This document shows, piece after piece, positions 6,072 to 8,358 of a stretch of DNA of 8,358 bases; the stretch's first letter is position 1, and every line of letters starts with the position of its first letter. Position numbers and translations under genes: made by a program. The notes beneath the pieces were generated by a model, which saw only the letters and a program-made list of their open reading frames with translations, was not told the origin of the DNA and searched no databases. The stretch is from NCBI GenBank assembly GCA_903941145.1, contig CAJANQ010000333.1:1-8358 (forward strand), given 5' to 3'. Source of the DNA: an uncultured Actinomycetes bacterium (GTDB lineage Bacteria; Actinomycetota; Acidimicrobiia; Acidimicrobiales; Microtrichaceae).

Positions 6072-7155
6072 GACCGACCTCCAGCAGCTCGACCAGCGGG
6101 CCGTCGTCGGGCACGCCGTGGACGCCGACGACACGGCGGCGACCGTCCTGGTCACGGCCGAGTCCCACCAGGACGTCGACCGCGCTGCGGACCTGGGCGC
6201 GCACGGCCGCGAGCGGCAGCTGCTCAGGGGCGGCGCAACACATGGTCTCGAGCCGGGCGAGCGCATCGGCCGCCGACCCCGCGTGGCACGTGGACAGCGA
6301 CCCACGGTGTCCCGTCGACAGGGCCCACACGAGGTCGAGCGCCTCGGCGCCACGGACCTCGCCGACGACGAGCCGGTCGGGACGGAGCCGGAGCGCGGCG
6401 CGGACGAGGTCGCGGATTCCGGCGGCGCCGGCGCCGTCGGCGGTGCCCGGCCGGGCCTCGAGCCTGACGACGTGGTCGCCCGGGAGCCGCAGCTCGGCGA
6501 CGTCCTCCACCGTGACGATCCGCTCGCCGGCGGGGAGTGTCGACACGAGTGCGTTGAGCAGCGTGGTCTTGCCCGACCCGGTCGGCCCGTACACGACGAC
6601 GTTGGCGTTGGCGCCGGTGCACCGTCGCAGCACCCGCTCGGTCGTGGCGTCGCAGAACGCCGAGAGCGGCAGCGTCCGGGCCGCGTGCCGACGCACCGCC
6701 AGCACCGGTCCGTCGACCGCGAGCGGCGGCAGCACCACCGCGACCCGGGTCCCGTCAGGCAGACGGGCGTCGACCACCGGGTGCGACCTGTCGGCCTGGA
6801 GGCCGAGCGGCCCCACGAGCCGCTCGACGTACCGGTCGATTGCGGCGCGGTCGACCACCACCCCGGTCTGTTCCAGCCGGCCCGAACGTTCCACCCACAC
6901 CGGACCGGGACCGTTCACCAGGACGTCGGTGACGGACGGGTCCATGAGGAGCTCCTCCACCGGTCCGAGACCGACCAGCTCGACCGCAAGGGCCCGGGCC
7001 GTCCGCGCCACGTCCGACGACGGCATGAGCGGGACCTCGTCGCGGAGGAGGTCGGCGAGCACCAGTTCGGGTGCACCTGCCGCGGCGTCGCCGTCGCCGG
7101 CCACGAACCGCTGGCGAACCCGCGTGAGGACGTCGGCCGGGACGAGCTGCGTCAC
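6058..7155 (-). CDS. cpaF: CpaF/TadA-type secretion ATPase
   Basis: This 365-residue hexameric ATPase of the GspE/VirB11 superfamily would drive pilin assembly at the cytoplasmic face of the membrane. Walker A is GPTGSGKTT (190-198), the Asp box is IVTVEDVAELRL (213-224), Walker B is LRPDRLVVGEVRG (257-269, catalytic E266), and the His box is GHRGSLSTCHAG (282-293). The N-terminal domain carries LLMDPSVTDVLVNGP (69-83) and DARLPDGTRVAVVLPP (129-144), both typical of CpaF. The usual STVHAN of the His box is STCHAG here, with the histidine kept. The GTG at 7155 overlaps the ssd stop by 4 nt (GTGA), and AAGGA sits 6 nt upstream. It matches the Rv3659c position in the mycobacterial locus. All catalytic residues are intact, so it should be active. 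Confidence 0.95.
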   Translation of the reverse strand: MTQLVPADVLTRVRQRFVAGDGDAAAGAPELVLADLLRDEVPLMPSSDVARTARALAVELVGLGPVEELLMDPSVTDVLVNGPGPVWVERSGRLEQTGVVVDRAAIDRYVERLVGPLGLQADRSHPVVDARLPDGTRVAVVLPPLAVDGPVLAVRRHAARTLPLSAFCDATTERVLRRCTGANANVVVYGPTGSGKTTLLNALVSTLPAGERIVTVEDVAELRLPGDHVVRLEARPGTADGAGAAGIRDLVRAALRLRPDRLVVGEVRGAEALDLVWALSTGHRGSLSTCHAGSAADALARLETMCCAAPEQLPLAAVRAQVRSAVDVLVGLGRDQDGRRRVVGVHGVPDDGPLVELLEVGRAAA

Positions 7156-7853
7156 ACCAGGTCCTTGAGCGCGTGGGTCAGCACCCGCGGCGGGCGACGG
7201 GCCAGCACGCCGGCGTCGACCGCCCGGGCCACGGCGGGGTCGAGCGGCACGGTGGCCATGACCGGCGCCGCCAGCACGTCGGCGACGTCCCGGCTGACGA
7301 GCGCCCGCCCCGGCTCCTCGACCACGACGACGCCGTCCGGACGCTCGTCGGCCGCCACCCCGGCACGAAGCACCAGGTAGCAGGGGCGCACGACCATGAG
7401 CGAGTGGTCGGCCGCCGCGACGACGCCCACGAGCGGGTCGACCCCGCCGCAGCGCCGGACCACCCCGGCGTCGACCACGACGTCGAGTCCGGACGCACGG
7501 AGCGCGGCGACCACCGCACCGACCGTGTCCTCGGTGACCGGAGGGCCGTCGCCCGCGGGCAGCAGACGCAGCCCGTCGACCACGGGCACGGTCAGCCGGA
7601 GCAGCGCCCGGTCGTCGTGCTCCGAGGTGGCGGCCCACTCGCGCAGACCTGGCCCGCTCGGCCGGGCGATGCCGAGCACGGAAGGAAGGTCCCCGCACGT
7701 GTCGACCAGCAGGACGTGCGCCCCGAACGGGTGCGACGGATCTCGGTCCGGCGGCGGGTCCGGGGCCGGCTCGGCGGCCTTGGCGACGGCAAGCGCCGCG
7801 GCCACCACGCTCACACCGACACCACCCTTGGGGCTCCAGAGGACGGTCAGCAC
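7152..7853 (-). CDS. ssd: Ssd/CpaE-like MinD-family P-loop protein with altered Walker A
   Basis: This 233-residue protein has the MinD/ParA-like layout: a deviant Walker A region at 5-15 (LWSPKGGVGVS), HVLLVDTCGDLPSVLGI (46-62) where the family has the Asp-containing switch and LLVDxDxxxP pattern, and DVVVDAG (124-130). It matches actinobacterial CpaE-like/Ssd proteins (Rv3660c), which localise Tad machinery and have been linked to septum regulation. Two departures are clear. The second P-loop lysine (KGGxGK[ST]) is Val14, so ATP hydrolysis is doubtful. The protein also starts at the P-loop domain, lacking the N-terminal receiver-like domain of longer homologues (about 350 residues). The GTG at 7853 was chosen over an in-frame GTG at 7967: AAGGAG lies 5 nt upstream, similarity begins there, and the longer start would fall in a hairpin. 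Confidence 0.85.
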   Translation of the reverse strand: MLTVLWSPKGGVGVSVVAAALAVAKAAEPAPDPPPDRDPSHPFGAHVLLVDTCGDLPSVLGIARPSGPGLREWAATSEHDDRALLRLTVPVVDGLRLLPAGDGPPVTEDTVGAVVAALRASGLDVVVDAGVVRRCGGVDPLVGVVAAADHSLMVVRPCYLVLRAGVAADERPDGVVVVEEPGRALVSRDVADVLAAPVMATVPLDPAVARAVDAGVLARRPPRVLTHALKDLV

Positions 7854-7858
7854 TTCAG

Positions 7859-7864
7859 CTCCTT
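7859..7864 (-). promoter_or_regulatory. Strong Shine-Dalgarno AAGGAG deciding the ssd start
   Basis: AAGGAG on the minus strand is 5 nt from the GTG at 7853. It is one of the clearest ribosome sites in the window and favours the 233-residue product over a form begun 38 codons upstream. As the first gene of the operon, ssd would set entry of ribosomes to the coupled genes that follow. Confidence 0.75.
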
Positions 7865-7944
7865 GTCCGGCCGGCAGTGGCGCCGCGCCGAGGACATGCC
7901 GCGGCGTGCGCCAGCGGTCGTCAGGAGGAAGCGGGAGGACCCTA

Positions 7945-7962
7945 GGGCTGGAACGCCAGCCC
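7945..7962 (-). terminator. Hairpin B between the sigma-factor gene and ssd
   Basis: GGGCTGG (7945-7951) and CCAGCCC (7956-7962) form a perfect 7-bp stem around a 4-nt loop. It directly abuts hairpin A. No T-run follows on either strand. It is probably part of the same terminator region for the sigma-factor gene. Just downstream on the minus strand is TAGGGT (7939-7944), a possible -10 for the pilus operon 85 nt before ssd, but without a clear -35. Confidence 0.5.
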
Positions 7963-7988
7963 GTCACCGGGGACAGGTCCCCGGTGAC
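7963..7988 (-). terminator. Hairpin A, probable terminator of the sigma-factor gene
   Basis: GTCACCGGGGAC (7963-7974) and its exact reverse complement (7977-7988) are separated by only 2 nt, giving in practice an 11-bp GC-rich stem with a 4-nt loop. It lies 27 nt past the sigma-factor stop. There is no U-tract, as is common for proposed actinobacterial terminators. The spacing suggests the sigma gene and the pilus operon are transcribed separately. Confidence 0.6.
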
Positions 7989-8015
7989 GGCGGCCGAACG
8001 CCACGGCGAGCCGGC

Positions 8016-8358
8016 TCAGACCACGAGCAGGTCGCGCGCCCCGGTGTCGGTCGAGGGGTGCCGGAGCTTCGACATGGCGCGGGCCTCGATCTGGCGGATC
8101 CGCTCACGGGTCAGGTGGAACTCCTCGCCGACGTCCTCGAGGGTCCGGGCCTCGCCACGGTCCAGACCGAACCGGAGACGCAGCACCTCGCGTTCGCGGG
8201 GGTCGAGGGGCGCCAGCAGCCGTGCGATCTGCTCCGGCAGCATCGCCACCGACGCCGCCTCGAACGGGGACTCCGCCGACGGGTCCTCGACCAGGTCGCC
8301 GAGCTCGGCGTCGCCGTCCTCACGCAGCGGTTCCGACAGCGAGAGGGTGTCGCTCGCG
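8016..8358 (-). CDS. RpoD-family sigma-70 factor, C-terminal part (5' end outside the window)
   Basis: The frame is open to the window edge, giving the last 113 residues of a sigma-70 factor. It begins in region 3.2 (SLSEPLREDGD, then ELGDLVEDPSA), continues through region 4.1 (LAPLDPREREVLRLRFGL) and ends with the region 4.2 helix-turn-helix (LEDVGEEFHLTRERIRQIEA, then RAMSKLRHP), which contacts the -35 element. Region 3.2 acidic motifs and the RERIRQIE helix identify a group 1 or group 2 (RpoD/HrdB-like) factor rather than an ECF sigma. The C-terminus (STDTGARDLLVV) differs from the common SRxLRDYL-type ending, so a secondary paralogue is possible. An internal GTG at 8249 is not a real start, because conserved sequence continues upstream. 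Two hairpins follow the gene. Confidence 0.92.
   Translation of the reverse strand, partial: ASDTLSLSEPLREDGDAELGDLVEDPSAESPFEAASVAMLPEQIARLLAPLDPREREVLRLRFGLDRGEARTLEDVGEEFHLTRERIRQIEARAMSKLRHPSTDTGARDLLVV

Noticed and set aside
6072..6353. Longer tadB-like start
   Set aside because: The extra residues only reflect the overlapping cpaF coding sequence, and a good ribosome site precedes the GTG at 6071.
4065..6467. 800-codon open frame on the plus strand opposite the Tad genes
   Set aside because: It lies antisense to five overlapping, well-recognised genes and its composition is Arg/Gly/Pro-rich low complexity, as expected from the third-position GC bias of the true genes.
7156..7698. Longer cpaF start within ssd
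   Set aside because: The added residues are Arg/Gly-rich shadow of ssd; the GTG at 7155 with GTGA overlap and AAGGA fits family length.
7854..7967. Longer ssd start (GTG at 7967)
   Set aside because: The start would lie in the terminator hairpins, the added 38 residues look non-conserved and Pro/Arg-rich, and the GTG at 7853 has a strong AAGGAG.
1..8358. CRISPR arrays, tRNA or rRNA genes, insertion sequences, attachment sites
   Set aside because: No spaced direct repeats, RNA gene signatures, transposase sequence or target-site duplications were recognised; the window looks like ordinary conserved chromosome.

Overview
The window is very GC-rich, densely packed bacterial chromosome. GTG is the start codon of five of the nine genes whose starts lie inside it. 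The gene content and order point to an Actinomycetota genome: a DECH-type helicase lies convergent to a compact Tad-type pilus/secretion operon, the arrangement known as the actinobacterial 'helicase/secretion neighbourhood' (compare Rv3649 and Rv3654c-Rv3660c of Mycobacterium tuberculosis). A STAS gene divergent from the helicase recalls the Streptomyces bldG locus. I cannot place it below phylum; the reduced Tad set could suggest a lineage outside the best-studied orders, but that is a guess.

Layout. Positions 1-121 are intergenic and hold a perfect 19-bp inverted repeat. On the minus strand, a small STAS-domain gene (1480-1809) overlaps nhaA, a Na+/H+ antiporter gene (122-1483), by 4 nt. 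A 108-bp divergent promoter region (1810-1917) follows, with a -10-like hexamer almost directly in front of each start codon, which suggests leaderless mRNAs. The plus strand then carries one gene, a 751-residue superfamily 2 helicase of the Hrq1/MrfA type with a C-terminal cysteine cluster (1918-4173). Only 8 nt beyond its stop, a minus-strand operon ends.

That operon reads, in transcription order: ssd/CpaE-like P-loop protein (start 7853), CpaF/TadA secretion ATPase, TadB-like and TadC-like membrane proteins, Flp-like pilin, TadE-like pseudopilin (stop 4182). Spacing runs from a 14-nt overlap to a 14-nt gap, so it is very probably one transcript. The ATPase would power assembly, TadB/TadC would form the membrane platform, the pilin and TadE would be the substrates, and the CpaE-like protein would position or regulate the machine. 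The prepilin peptidase and the second TadE-like protein of mycobacterial loci are not in the window. Upstream of ssd, two adjacent hairpins separate the operon from the 3' end of a housekeeping-type sigma-70 factor gene (8016-8358, cut by the window edge).

No complete unknown system stands out. The points worth a second look are departures from family rules (the altered STAS phosphorylation motif, the CpaE-like protein without the second P-loop lysine, the DELH box in the helicase), the STAS-nhaA coupling, the mirrored leaderless promoters, and the palindrome at the left edge.
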